Assembly: GCA_963966185.1 (NCBI GenBank)
Contig: CAWZYM010000217.1
Coordinates: 1 to 64,000, forward strand
Direction of reading: 5' to 3'
Length of the DNA: 64,000 nucleotides
Source of the DNA: Rhabditoides inermis
Lineage: Eukaryota > Nematoda > Chromadorea > Rhabditida > Rhabditidae
Part shown: piece by piece, positions 26,673 to 37,706 of the stretch
How positions within the stretch are numbered: the first letter of the stretch is position 1
Layout of the letters: each line of letters starts with the position of its first letter
Notes under the pieces: model-generated
Told to the model about the DNA's origin: nothing
Database searches by the model: none
Seen by the model: the letters and a program-made list of their open reading frames with translations, nothing else
Translations under genes and position numbers: made by a program

Positions 26673-29600
26673 CTGTCTCTAGAAAAATATTGTGACTGCA
26701 GCGGAGACGTGAGAGTAGAGAGTAGACAGAAGAGAGCATCAAACTGTTTCTAGAAAAATATAGTGACTGCAGCGGAGACGTGAGAGTAGACAGAAGAGAG
26801 CATCAAACTGTCTCTAGAAAAATATAGTGACTTCAGCGGAGACGTGAGAGTAGACAGAAAAGAGCATCAAACTGTCTCTAGAAAGTTAATGTGACTGCAG
26901 CGGAGACGTGAGAGTAGAGAGTAGACAGAAGAGAGCATCAAACTGTCTCTAGAAAATTATAGTGACTTCAGCGGAGACGTGAGAGTAGAGAGTAGACAGA
27001 AGAGAGCATCAAACTGTCTCTAGAAAAATATAGTGACTGCAGCGGAGACGTGAGAGTAGACAGAAGAGAGCATCAAACTGTCTCTAGAAAAATATAGTGA
27101 CTGCAGCGGAGACGTGAGAGTAGACAGAAAAGAGCATCAAACTGTCTCTAGAAAGTTATTGTGACTGCAGCGGAGACGTGAGAGTAGAGAGTAGACAGAA
27201 GAGAGCATCAAACTGTCTCTAGAAAAATATAGTGACTGCAGCGGAGACGTGAGAGTAGACAGAAGAGAGCATGAAACTGTCTCTAGAAAAATATAGTGAC
27301 TTCAGCGGAGACGTGAGAGTAGACAGAAAAGAGCATCAAACTGTCTCTAGAAAGTTATTGTGACTGCAGCGGAGACGTGAGAGTAGAGAGTAGACAGAAG
27401 AGAGCATCAAACTGTCTCTAGAAAATTATAGTGACTTCAGCGGAGACGTGAGAGTAGACAGAAGAGAGCATCAAACTGTCTCTAGAAAGTTATTGTGACT
27501 GCAGCGGAGACGTGAGAGTAGAGAGTAGACAGAAGAGAGCATCAAACTGTCTCTAGAAAATTATAGTGACTTCAGCGGAGACGTGAGAGTAGACAGAAGA
27601 GAGCATCAAACTGTCTCCAGAAAGTTATTGTGACTGCAGCGGAGACGTGAGAGTAGAGAGTAGACAGAAGAGAGCATCAAACTGTTTCTAGAAAAATATA
27701 GTGACTGCAGCGGAGACGTGAGAGTAGACAGAAGAGAGCATCAAACTGTCTCTAGAAAAATATAGTGACTTCAGCGGAGACGTGAGAGTAGACAGAAAAG
27801 AGCATCAAACTGTCTCTAGAAAAATATAGTGACTTCAGCGGAGACGTGAGAGTAGACAGAAGAGAGCATCAAACTGTCTCTAGAAAAATATAGTGACTTC
27901 AGCGGAGACGTGAGAGTAGACAGAAGAGAGCATCAAACTGTCTCTAGAAAAATATAGTGACTTCAGCGGAGACGTGAGAGTAGAAAGAAGAGAGCATCAA
28001 ACTGTCTCTAGAAAAATATTGTGACTGCAGCGGAGACGTGAGAGTAGAGAGTAGACAGAAGAGAGCATCAAACTGTTTCTAGAAAAATATAGTGACTGCA
28101 GCGGAGACGTGAGAGTAGACAGAAGAGAGCATCAAACTGTCTCTAGAAAAATATAGTGACTTCAGCGGAGACGTGAGAGTAGACAGAAAAGAGCATCAAA
28201 CTGTCTCTAGAAAGTTAATGTGACTGCAGCGGAGACGTGAGAGTAGAGAGTAGACAGAAGAGAGAATCAAACTGTCTCTAGAAAATTATAGTGACTTCAG
28301 CGGAGACGTGAGAGTAGAGAGTAGACAGAAGAGAGCATCAAACTGTCTCTAGAAAAATATAGTGACTGCAGCGGAGACGTGAGAGTAGACAGAAGAGAGC
28401 ATCAAACTGTCTCTAGAAAAATATAGTGACTGCAGCGGAGACGTGAGAGTAGACAGAAAAGAGCATCAAACTGTCTCTAGAAAGTTATTGTGACTGCAGC
28501 GGAGACGTGAGAGTAGAGAGTAGACAGAAGAGAGCATCAAACTGTCTCTAGAAAAATATAGTGACTGCAGCGGAGACGTGAGAGTAGACAGAAGAGAGCA
28601 TGAAACTGTCTCTAGAAAAATATAGTGACTTCAGCGGAGACGTGAGAGTAGACAGAAAAGAGCATCAAACTGTCTCTAGAAAGTTATTGTGACTGCAGCG
28701 GAGACGTGAGAGTAGAGAGTAGACAGAAGAGAGCATCAAACTGTCTCTAGAAAATTATAGTGACTTCAGCGGAGACGTGAGAGTAGACAGAAGAGAGCAT
28801 CAAACTGTCTCTAGAAAGTTATTGTGACTGCAGCGGAGACGTGAGAGTAGAGAGTAGACAGAAGAGAGCATCAAACTGTCTCTAGAAAATTATAGTGACT
28901 TCAGCGGAGACGTGAGAGTAGACAGAAGAGAGCATCAAACTGTCTCTAGAAAGTTATTGTGACTGCAGCGGAGACGTGAGAGTAGAGAGTAGACAGAAGA
29001 GAGCATCAAACTGTTTCTAGAAAAATATAGTGACTGCAGCGGAGACGTGAGAGTAGACAGAAGAGAGCATCAAACTGTCTCTAGAAAAATATAGTGACTT
29101 CAGCGGAGACGTGAGAGTAGAGAGTAGACAGAAGAGAGCATCAAACTGTCTCTAGAAAATTATAGTGACTTCAGCGGAGACGTGAGAGTAGACAGAAGAG
29201 AGCATCAAACTGTCTCTAGAAAGTTATTGTGACTGCAGCGGAGACGTGAGAGTAGAGAGTAGACAGAAGAGAGCATCAAACTGTCTCTAGAAAATTATAG
29301 TGACTTCAGCGGAGACGTGAGAGTAGACAGAAGAGAGCATCAAACTGTCTCTAGAAAGTTATTGTGACTGCAGCGGAGACGTGAGAGTAGAGAGTAGACA
29401 GAAGAGAGCATCAAACTGTTTCTAGAAAAATATAGTGACTGCAGCGGAGACGTGAGAGTAGACAGAAGAGAGCATCAAACTGTCTCTAGAAAAATATAGT
29501 GACTTCAGCGGAGACGTGAGAGTAGACAGAAAAGAGCATCAAACTGTCTCTAGAAAGTTAATGTGACTGCAGCGGAGACGTGAGAGTAGAGAGTAGACAG

Positions 29601-29710
29601 AAGAGAGCATCAAACTGTCTCTAGAAAATTATAGTGACTTCAGCGGAGACGTGAGAGTAGAGAGTAGACAGAAGAGAGCATCAAACTGTCTCTAGAAAAA
29701 TATAGTGACT
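26673..29710 (+). repeat. Copy 2 of the 4278-bp-offset duplication in satellite A
   Basis: This matches 22395-25432. The match ends at about 29710, where this copy continues into ACTTCAG and the first copy into ACTGCAG. The intervening 25433-26672 is also satellite A, with a related CATGAAACTG block (25735, 26332). Confidence 0.85.
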
Positions 29711-29775
29711 TCAGCGGAGACGTGAGAGTAGAGAGTAGACAGAAGAGAGCATCAAATTGTCTCTAGAAAAATATA

Positions 29776-30571
29776 GTGACTTCAGCGGAGACGTGAGAGT
29801 AGAGAGTAGACAGAAGAGAGCATCAAACTGTCTCTAGAAAAATATAGTGACTGCAGCGGAGACGTGAGAGTAGACAGAAGAGAGCATCAAACTGTCTCTA
29901 GAAAAATATAGTGACTGCAGCGGAGACGTGAGAGTAGACAGAAAAGAGCATCAAACTGTCTCTAGAAAGTTATTGTGACTGCAGCGGAGACGTGAGAGTA
30001 GAGAGTAGACAGAAGAGAGCATCAAACTGTCTCTAGAAAATTATAGTGACTTCAGCGGAGACGTGAGAGTAGAGATTAGACAGAAGAGAGCATCAAACTG
30101 TTTCTAGAAAAATATAGTGACTGCAGCGGAGACGTGAGAGTAGACAGAAGAGAGCATCAAACTGTCTCTAGAAAAATATAGTGACTGCAGCGGAGACGTG
30201 AGAGTAGACAGAAGAGAGCATCAAACTGTCTCTAGAAAGTTATTGTGACTGCAGCGGAGACGTGAGAGTAGAGAGTTGACAGAAGAGAGCATCAAACTGT
30301 CTCTAGAAAAATATAGTGACTTCAGCGGAGACGTGAGAGTAGAGATTAGACAGAAGAGAGCATCAAACTGTCTCTAGAAAAATATAGCGACTGCAGCGGA
30401 GACGTGAGAGTAGACAGAAGAAAGCATCAAACTGTCTCTAAAAAATTATAGTGACTTCAGCGGAGACGTGAGAGTAGACAGAAGAGAGCATCAAACTGTC
30501 TCTAGAAAGTTATTGTGACTGCAGCGGAGACGTGAGAGTAGAGAGTAGACAGAAGAGAGCATCAAACTGTT
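29776..30571 (+). repeat. Copy 1 of a 1414-bp-offset duplication in satellite A
   Basis: This recurs at 31190-31985. Shared markers are GATTAGACAG followed by TGTTTCTAG (30074 and 31488), ATATAGCGACTGCAG (30387 and 31801) and TCTAAAAAATTATAG. This copy has GAGAGTTGACAG near 30275 and GAAGAAAGC near 30418. Just upstream (about 29710-29850) it has two extra long monomers compared with the downstream repeat, because the flanking offset is 1556 bp, that is 1414 plus 142. Confidence 0.8.
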
Positions 30572-31189
30572 TCTAGAAAAATATAGTGACTGCAGCGGAG
30601 ACGTGAGAGTAGACAGAAGAGAGCATCAAACTGTCTCTAGAAAAATATAGTGACTTCAGCGGAGACGTGAGAGTAGAGAGTAGACAGAAGAGAGCATCAA
30701 ACTGTCTCTAGAAAATTATAGTGACTTCAGCGGAGACGTGAGAGTAGACAGAAGAGAGCATCAAACTGTCTCTAGAAAGTTATTGTGACTGCAGCGGAGA
30801 CGTGAGAGTAGAGAGTAGACAGAAGAGAGCATCAAACTGTCTCTAGAAAATTATAGTGACTTCAGCGGAGACGTGAGAGTAGACAGAAGAGAGCATCAAA
30901 CTGTCTCTAGAAAGTTATTGTGACTGCAGCGGAGACGTGAGAGTAGAGAGTAGACAGAAGAGAGCATCAAACTGTTTCTAGAAAAATATAGTGACTGCAG
31001 CGGAGACGTGAGAGTAGACAGAAGAGAGCATCAAACTGTCTCTAGAAAAATATAGTGACTTCAGCGGAGACGTGAGAGTAGACAGAAAAGAGCATCAAAC
31101 TGTCTCTAGAAAGTTAATGTGACTGCAGCGGAGACGTGAGAGTAGAGAGTAGACAGAAGAGAGCATCAAACTGTCTCTAGAAAATTATA

Positions 31190-31985
31190 GTGACTTCAGC
31201 GGAGACGTGAGAGTAGAGAGTAGACAGAAGAGAGCATCAAACTGTCTCTAGAAAAATATAGTGACTGCAGCGGAGACGTGAGAGTAGACAGAAGAGAGCA
31301 TCAAACTGTCTCTAGAAAAATATAGTGACTGCAGCGGAGACGTGAGAGTAGACAGAAAAGAGCATCAAACTGTCTCTAGAAAGTTATTGTGACTGCAGCG
31401 GAGACGTGAGAGTAGAGAGTAGACAGAAGAGAGCATCAAACTGTCTCTAGAAAATTATAGTGACTTCAGCGGAGACGTGAGAGTAGAGATTAGACAGAAG
31501 AGAGCATCAAACTGTTTCTAGAAAAATATAGTGACTGCAGCGGAGACGTGAGAGTAGACAGAAGAGAGCATCAAACTGTCTCTAGAAAAATATAGTGACT
31601 GCAGCGGAGACGTGAGAGTAGACAGAAGAGAGCATCAAACTGTCTCTAGAAAGTTATTGTGACTGCAGCGGAGACGTGAGAGTAGAGAGTAGACAGAAGA
31701 GAGCATCAAACTGTCTCTAGAAAAATATAGTGACTTCAGCGGAGACGTGAGAGTAGAGATTAGACAGAAGAGAGCATCAAACTGTCTCTAGAAAAATATA
31801 GCGACTGCAGCGGAGACGTGAGAGTAGACAGAAGAGAGCATCAAACTGTCTCTAAAAAATTATAGTGACTTCAGCGGAGACGTGAGAGTAGACAGAAGAG
31901 AGCATCAAACTGTCTCTAGAAAGTTATTGTGACTGCAGCGGAGACGTGAGAGTAGAGAGTAGACAGAAGAGAGCATCAAACTGTC
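31190..31985 (+). repeat. Copy 2 of the 1414-bp-offset duplication in satellite A
   Basis: This is the downstream counterpart of 29776-30571, carrying the same ATATAGCGAC and TCTAAAAAATT variants. The two copies diverge where this one has CTGTCTCTAG and the other CTGTTTCTAG. Confidence 0.8.
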
Positions 31986-33261
31986 TCTAGAAAAATATAG
32001 TGACTGCAGCGGAGACGTGAGAGTAGACAGAAGAGAGCATCAAACTGTCTCTAGAAAAATATAGTGACTTCAGCGGAGACGTGAGAGTAGACAGAAAAGA
32101 GCATCAAACTGTCTCTAGAAAGTTATTGTGACTGCAGCGGAGACGTGAGAGTAGAGAGTAGACAGAAGAGAGCATCAAACTGTCTCTAGAAAATTATAGT
32201 GACTTCAGCGGAGACGTGAGAGTAGACAGAAGAGAGCATCAAACTGTCTCTAGAAAGTTATTGTGACTGCAGCAGAGACGTGAGAGTAGAGAGTAGACAG
32301 AAGAGAGCATCAAACTGTTTCTAGAAAAATATAGTGACTGCAGCGGAGACGTGAGAGTAGACAGAAGAGAGCATCAAACTGTCTCTAGAAAGTTATTGTG
32401 ACTGCAGCGGAGACGTGAGAGTAGAGAGTAGACAGAAGAGAGCATCAAACTGTCTCTAGAAAAATATAGTGACTGCAGCGGAGACGTGAGAGTAGACAGA
32501 AGAGAGCATCAAACTGTCTCTAGAAAAATATAGTGACTTCAGCGGAGACGTGAGAGTAGACAGAAAAGAGCATCAAACTGTCTCTAGAAAGTTATTGTGA
32601 CTGCAGCGGAGACGTGAGAGTAGAGAGTAGACAGAAGAGAGCATCAAACTGTCTCTAGAAAATTATAGTGACTTCAGCGGAGACGTGAGAGTAGACAGAA
32701 GAGAGCATCAAACTGTCTCTAGAAAGTTATTGTGACTGCAGCGGAGACGTGAGAGTAGAGAGTAGACAGAAGAGAGCATCAAACTGTCTCTAGAAAATTA
32801 TAGTGACTTCAGCGGAGACGTGAGAGTAGACAGAAGAGAGCATCAAACTGTCTCTAGAAAGTTATTGTGACTGCAGCGGAGACGTGAGAGTAGAGAGTAG
32901 ACAGAAGAGAGCATCAAACTGTTTCTAGAAAAATATAGTGACTGCAGCGGAGACGTGAGAGTAGACAGAAGAGAGCATCAAACTGTCTCTAGAAAATTAT
33001 AGTGACTTCAGCGGAGACGTGAGAGTAGAGATTAGACAGAAGAGAGCATCAAACTGTCTCTAGAAAAATATAGTGACTGCAGCGGAGACGTGAGAGTAGA
33101 CAGAAGAGAGCATCAAACTGTCTCTAGAAAATTATAGTGACTTCAGCGGAGACGTAAGAGTAGACAGAAGAGAGCATCAAACTGTCTCTATTAAGTTATT
33201 GTGACTGCAGCGGAGACGTGAGAGTAGAGAGTAGACAGAAGAGAGCATCAAACTGTCTCTA

Positions 33262-34518
33262 GAAAAATATAGTGACTGCAGCGGAGACGTGAGAGTAGAC
33301 AGAAGAGAGCATCAAACTGTCTCTAGAAAAATATAGTGACTTCAGCGGAGACGTGAGAGTAGACAGAAAAGAGCATCAAACTGTCTCTAGAAAGTTATTG
33401 TGACTGCAGCGGAGACGTGAGAGTAGAGAGTAGACAGAAGAGAGCATCAAACTGTCTCTAGAAAATTATAGTGACTTCAGCGGAGACGTGAGAGTAGACA
33501 GAAGAGAGCATCAAACTGTCTCTAGAAAGTTATTGTGACTGCAGCGGAGACGTGAGAGTAGAGAGTAGACAGAAGAGAGCATCAAACTGTCTCTAGAAAT
33601 TTATAGTGACTTCAGCGGAGACGTGAGAGTAGACAGAAGAGAGTATCAAACTGTCTCTAGAAAGTTATTGTGACTGCAGCGGAGACGTGAGAGTAGAGAG
33701 TAGACAGAAGAGAGCATCAAACTGTCTCTAGAAAAATATAGTGACTGCAGCGGAGACGTGAGAGTAGACAGAAGAGAGCATCAAACTGTCTCTAGAAAAA
33801 TATAGTGACTTCAGCGGAGACGTGAGAGTAGACAGAAAAGAGCATCAAAATGTCTCTAGAAAGTTATTGTGACTGCAGCGGAGACGTGAGAGTAGAGAGT
33901 AGACAGAAGAGAGCATCAAACTGTCTCTAGAAAAATATAGTGACTGCAGCGGAGACGTGAGAGTAGACAGAAGAGAGCATCAAACTGTCTCTAGAAAAAT
34001 ATAGTGACTTCAGCGGAGACGTGAGAGTAGAGAGTAGACAGAAGAGAGCATCAAACTGTCTCTAGAAAATTATAGTGACTTCAGCGGACGCGTGAGAGTA
34101 GACAGAAGAGAGCATCAAACTGTCTCTAGAAAGTCATTGTGACTGCAGCGGAGACGTGAGAGTAGAGAGTAGACAGAAGAGAGCATCAAACTGTCTCTAG
34201 AAAATTATAGTGACTTCAGCGGAGACGTGAGAGTAGACAGAAGAGAGCATCAAACTGTCTCTAGAAAGTTATTGTGACTGCAGCGGAGACGTGAGAGTAG
34301 AGATAGAGAGTAAACAGAAGAGAGCATCAAACTGTTTCTAGAAAAATATAGTGACTGCAGCGGAGACGTGAGAGTAGACAGAAGAGAGCATCAAACTGTC
34401 TCTAGAAAAATATAGTGACTTCAGCGGAGACGTGAGAGTAGACAGAAAAGAGCATCAAACTGTCTCTAGAAAGTTATTGTGACTGCAGCGGAGACGTGAG
34501 AGTAGACAGAAAAGAGCA
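33262..34518 (+). repeat. Copy 1 of a 1612-bp-offset duplication in satellite A
   Basis: This matches 34874-36130. Shared markers are GAGAGTATCAAAC, GCATCAAAATG (33846 and 35458), GCGGACGCGTG (34086 and 35698) and the 77-bp monomer (34302 and 35914). A few private substitutions exist (GAAATTTATAG near 33597, AGTCATTGTG near 34133). The length 1612 fits 14 short, 9 long and one 77-bp monomer. Confidence 0.82.
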
Positions 34519-34873
34519 TCAAACTGTCTCTAGAAAGTTATTGTGACTGCAGCGGAGACGTGAGAGTAGAGAGTAGACAGAAGAGAGCATCAAACTGTCT
34601 CTAGAAAATTAAAGTGACTTCAGCGGAGACGTGAGAGTAGACAGAAGAGAGCATCAAACTGTCTCTAGAAAGTTATTGTGACTGCAGCGGAGACGTGAGA
34701 GTAGAGAGTAGACAGAAGAGAGCATCAAACTGTTTCTAGAAAAATATAGTGACTGCAGCGGAGACGTGAGAGTAGACAGAAGAGAGCATCAAACTGTCTC
34801 TAGAAAATTATAGTGACTCCAGCGGAGACGTGAGAGTAGAGATTAGACAGAAGAGAGCATCAAACTGTCTCTA

Positions 34874-36130
34874 GAAAAATATAGTGACTGCAGCGGAGAC
34901 GTGAGAGTAGACAGAAGAGAGCATCAAACTGTCTCTAGAAAAATATAGTGACTTCAGCGGAGACGTGAGAGTAGACAGAAAAGAGCATCAAACTGTCTCT
35001 AGAAAGTTATTGTGACTGCAGCGGAGACGTGAAAGTAGAGAGTAGACAGAAGAGAGCATCAAACTGTCTCTAGAAAATTATAGTGACTTCAGCGGAGACG
35101 TGAGAGTAGACAGAAGAGAGCATCAAACTGTCTCTAGAAAGTTATTGTGACTGCAGCGGAGACGTGAGAGTAGAGAGTAGACAGAAGAGAGCATCAAACT
35201 GTCTCTAGAAAATTATAGTGACTTCAGCGGAGACGTGAGAGTAGACAGAAGAGAGTATCAAACTGTCTCTAGAAAGTTATTGTGACTGCAGCGGAGACGT
35301 GAGAGTAGAGAGTAGACAGAAGAGAGCATCAAACTGTCTCTAGAAAAATATAGTGACTGCAGCGGAGACGTGAGAGTAGACAGAAGAGAGCATCAAACTG
35401 TCTCTAGAAAAATATAGTGACTTCAGCGGAGACGTGAGAGTAGACAGAAAAGAGCATCAAAATGTCTCTAGAAAGTTATTGTGACTGCAGCGGAGACGTG
35501 AGAGTAGAGAGTAGACAGAAGAGAGCATCAAACTGTCTCTAGAAAAATATAGTGACTGCAGCGGAGACGTGAGAGTAGACAGAAGAGAGCATCAAACTGT
35601 CTCTAGAAAAATATAGTGACTTCAGCGGAGACGTGAGAGTAGAGAGTAGACAGAAGAGAGCATCAAACTGTCTCTAGAAAATTATAGTGACTTCAGCGGA
35701 CGCGTGAGAGTAGACAGAAGAGAGCATCAAACTGTCTCTAGAAAGTTATTGTGACTGCAGCGGAGACGTGAGAGTAGAGAGTAGACAGAAGAGAGCATCA
35801 AACTGTCTCTAGAAAATTATAGTGACTTCAGCGGAGACGTGAGAGTAGACAGAAGAGAGCATCAAACTGTCTCTAGAAAGTTATTGTGACTGCAGCGGAG
35901 ACGTGAGAGTAGAGATAGAGAGTAAACAGAAGAGAGCATCAAACTGTTTCTAGAAAAATATAGTGACTGCAGCGGAGACGTGAGAGTAGACAGAAGAGAG
36001 CATCAAACTGTCTCTAGAAAAATATAGTGACTTCAGCGGAGACGTGAGAGTAGACAGAAAAGAGCATCAAACTGTCTCTAGAAAGTTATTGTGACTGCAG
36101 CGGAGACGTGAGAGTAGACAGAAAAGAGCA
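34874..36130 (+). repeat. Copy 2 of the 1612-bp-offset duplication in satellite A
   Basis: This matches 33262-34518 up to a truncated monomer. The match is lost abruptly at 36130/36131, where AAAAGAGCA is joined directly to GCAGCGGAGA. Confidence 0.82.
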
Positions 36131-36135
36131 GCAGC
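36091..36135 (+). repeat. Truncated satellite A monomer (internal deletion)
   Basis: The monomer runs normally from GTGACTGCAG to AAAAGAGCA and is then joined at 36130/36131 to the head of the next monomer (GCAGCGGAGA). About 30 bp, from TCAAACT to the GTGACT of the next head, is missing. No clear microhomology is seen at the join. It lies about 700 bp from the A/B junction, where monomers carry more private changes (GTAAAGAGTAG near 36147, TCTAGATAATT near 36380). Confidence 0.8.
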
Positions 36136-36821
36136 GGAGACGTGAGAGTAAAGAGTAGACAGAAGAGAGCATCAAACTGTTTCTAGAAAAATATAGTGAC
36201 TGCAGCGGAGACGTGAGAGTAGACAGAAGAGAGCATCAAACTGTCTCTAGAAAAATAAAGTGACTTCAGCGGAGACGTGAGAGTAGACAGAAAAGAGCAT
36301 CAAACTGTCTCTAGAAAGTTATTGTGACTGCAGCGGAGACGTGAGAGTAGAGAGTAGGCAGAAGAGAGCATCAAACTGTCTCTAGATAATTATAGTGACT
36401 TCAGCGGAGACGTGAGAGTAGAGAGTAGACAGAAGAGAGCATCAAACTGTCTCTAGAAAAATATAGTGACTGCAGCGGAGACGTGAGAGTAGACAGAAGA
36501 GAGCATCAAACTGTCTCTAGAAAAATATAGTGACTTCAGCGGAGACGTGAGAGTAGACAGAAGAGAGCATCAAACTGTCTCTAGAAAAATATAGTGACTG
36601 CAGCGGAGACGTGAGAGTAGACAGAAGAGAGCATCAAACTGTCTCTAGAAAAATAAAGTGACTTCAGCGGAGACGTGAGAGTAGACAGAAAAGAGCATCA
36701 AACTGTCTCTAGAAAGTTATTGTGACTGCAGCGGAGACGTGAGAGTAGAGAGTAGACAGAAGAGAGCATCAAACTGTCTCTAGAAAATTATAGTGACTTC
36801 AGCGGAGACGTGAGAGTAGAG

Positions 36822-36834
36822 AGTAGAAGTCGAG
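36822..36834. other. Junction of satellite A (+) and satellite B
   Basis: The last A monomer (from 36793) is cut after GAGAGTAGAGAGTAGA at about 36827, where the array would continue CAGAAG. Satellite B begins immediately with AGTCGAGTTATCG. There is no transitional unique sequence and at most a 1-bp overlap (A). The first B monomer is canonical. Confidence 0.9.
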
Positions 36835-36861
36835 TTATCGCAGTTTCAACAAAGTGTTGAA
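36828..36861 (+). repeat. Canonical 34-bp satellite B monomer
   Basis: This is the first monomer of the array. Its length is congruent to 1 modulo 3, so a reading frame cycles through all three phases every 102 bp. Each frame meets TGT TGA once per 102 bp, which caps open frames in pure canonical arrays at under about 100 bp. Confidence 0.95.
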
Positions 36862-36862
36862 A
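36844..36862. other. Perfect inverted repeat (dyad) of satellite B
   Basis: TTTCAACA-AAG-TGTTGAAA is an 8-bp perfect inverted repeat with a 3-nt loop, covering 19 of the 35 bp from monomer start to the first base of the next. It is present in every canonical monomer, so hundreds of times in the array at 34-bp spacing. It could fold as a hairpin or serve as a symmetric protein site, but both are inference. Variant monomers often break the stem without compensation (CAACC, TGTTTAAA, TGTGGAAA, TGTTGAAT), which argues against strong selection for pairing in every copy. Confidence 0.85.
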
Positions 36863-36895
36863 GTCGAGTTATCGCAGTTTCAACAAAGTGTTGAA

Positions 36896-36933
36896 AGTCG
36901 AGTTATTGTTTGTTTTTTTAACACCGTATTGAA
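36896..36933 (+). repeat. T-rich 38-bp satellite B variant monomer
   Basis: The middle is TTGTTTGTTTTTTTAACACC and the end is GTATTGAA. It aligns with the canonical TTCAACAAAGTGTTGAA at 13 of 17 positions (TTTAACACCGTATTGAA), so it is a diverged B monomer rather than an insertion. The changes destroy the dyad. A 34-bp version without the TTTG insert is more frequent. The 38-bp form recurs about once per HOR. Confidence 0.88.
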
Positions 36934-37375
36934 AGTCGAGTTATCGCAGTTTCAACAAAGTGTTGAATGTCGAGTTATCGCAGTTTCAACAAAGTGTTGA
37001 AAGTCGAGTTATCGCAGTTTCAACCAAGTGTTGAAATTCGAGTTAGCGCAGTTTCAACAAAGTGTTGAAAGTCGAGTCATTGAAGTTTCAACAAAGTGTT
37101 GAAAGTCAAGTTATCGCAGTTTCAACAAAGTGTTGAAAGTCGAGTTATTGTTTTTTTAACACCGTATTGAAAGTCGAGTTATCGCAGTTTCAACAAAGTG
37201 TTTAAAGTCGAGTTATCGCAGTTTCAACAAAGTGTTGAAAGTCGAGTTATCGTAGGTTCAACAAAGTGTTGAATGTCAAGTTGTCGCAGTTTCAACAAAG
37301 TGTTGAAAGTCGAGTTATCGCAGTTTCAACAAAGTGTTGAAAGTCGAGTTATCGCAGTTTCAACAAAATGTTGAA

Positions 37376-37408
37376 AGTCGAGTTTATGTTTTTTAACACC
37401 GTATTGAA
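37376..37408 (+). repeat. 33-bp T-rich satellite B variant (GTTTATG class)
   Basis: This variant reads AGTCGAGTTTATG, then six T, then AACACCGTATTGAA, 1 bp shorter than the 34-bp T-rich form. It always follows a monomer with CAACAAAATG. Depending on the HOR class it is followed by GCATTTTAAAC or by GTCAAGTTATCG. A seven-T version occurs at about 43682 and 45457. Confidence 0.85.
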
Positions 37409-37706
37409 AGTCGAGTTATCGCATTTTAAACAAAGTGTTGAAAGTCCAGTTATCGCAGTTTCAACAAAGTGTTGAAAGTCGAGTTATCGCAGTTTCAACA
37501 AAGTGTTGAAAGTCGAGTTATTGTTTTTTTAACACCGTATTGAAAGTCGAGTTATCGCAGTTTCAACAAAGTGTTTAAAGTCGAGTTATCGCAGTTTCAA
37601 CAAAGTGTTGAAAGTCGAGTTATCGTAGGTTCAACAAAGTGTTGAATGTCGAGTTGTCGCAGTTTCAACAAAGTGTTGAAAGTCGAGTTATCGCAGTTTC
37701 AACAAA

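Larger units (their letters stand above)
1..36827 (+). repeat. Satellite A array (64/71-bp monomers), head to tail
   Basis: The whole segment is one uninterrupted head-to-tail array on the + strand. Phased to start at ACTKCAGCGG, each monomer reads through GAGACGTGAGAGTAGA, then ACAGAAGAGAGCATCAAACT, then GTCTCTAGAAA, and ends in an AT-rich tail plus GTG. Monomers are mostly 64 bp (short) or 71 bp (long, one extra GAGAGTA). GC is about 44% for a long monomer, and the central part of the + strand is strongly purine-rich. The tail and next head are linked: GTTATTGTG is followed by ACTGCAG, ATTATAGTG almost always by ACTTCAG, and AATATAGTG by either. No unique DNA, transposon or gene-like reading frame interrupts the array. 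This is structural satellite DNA; the family is not one I recognise. Confidence 0.97.
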
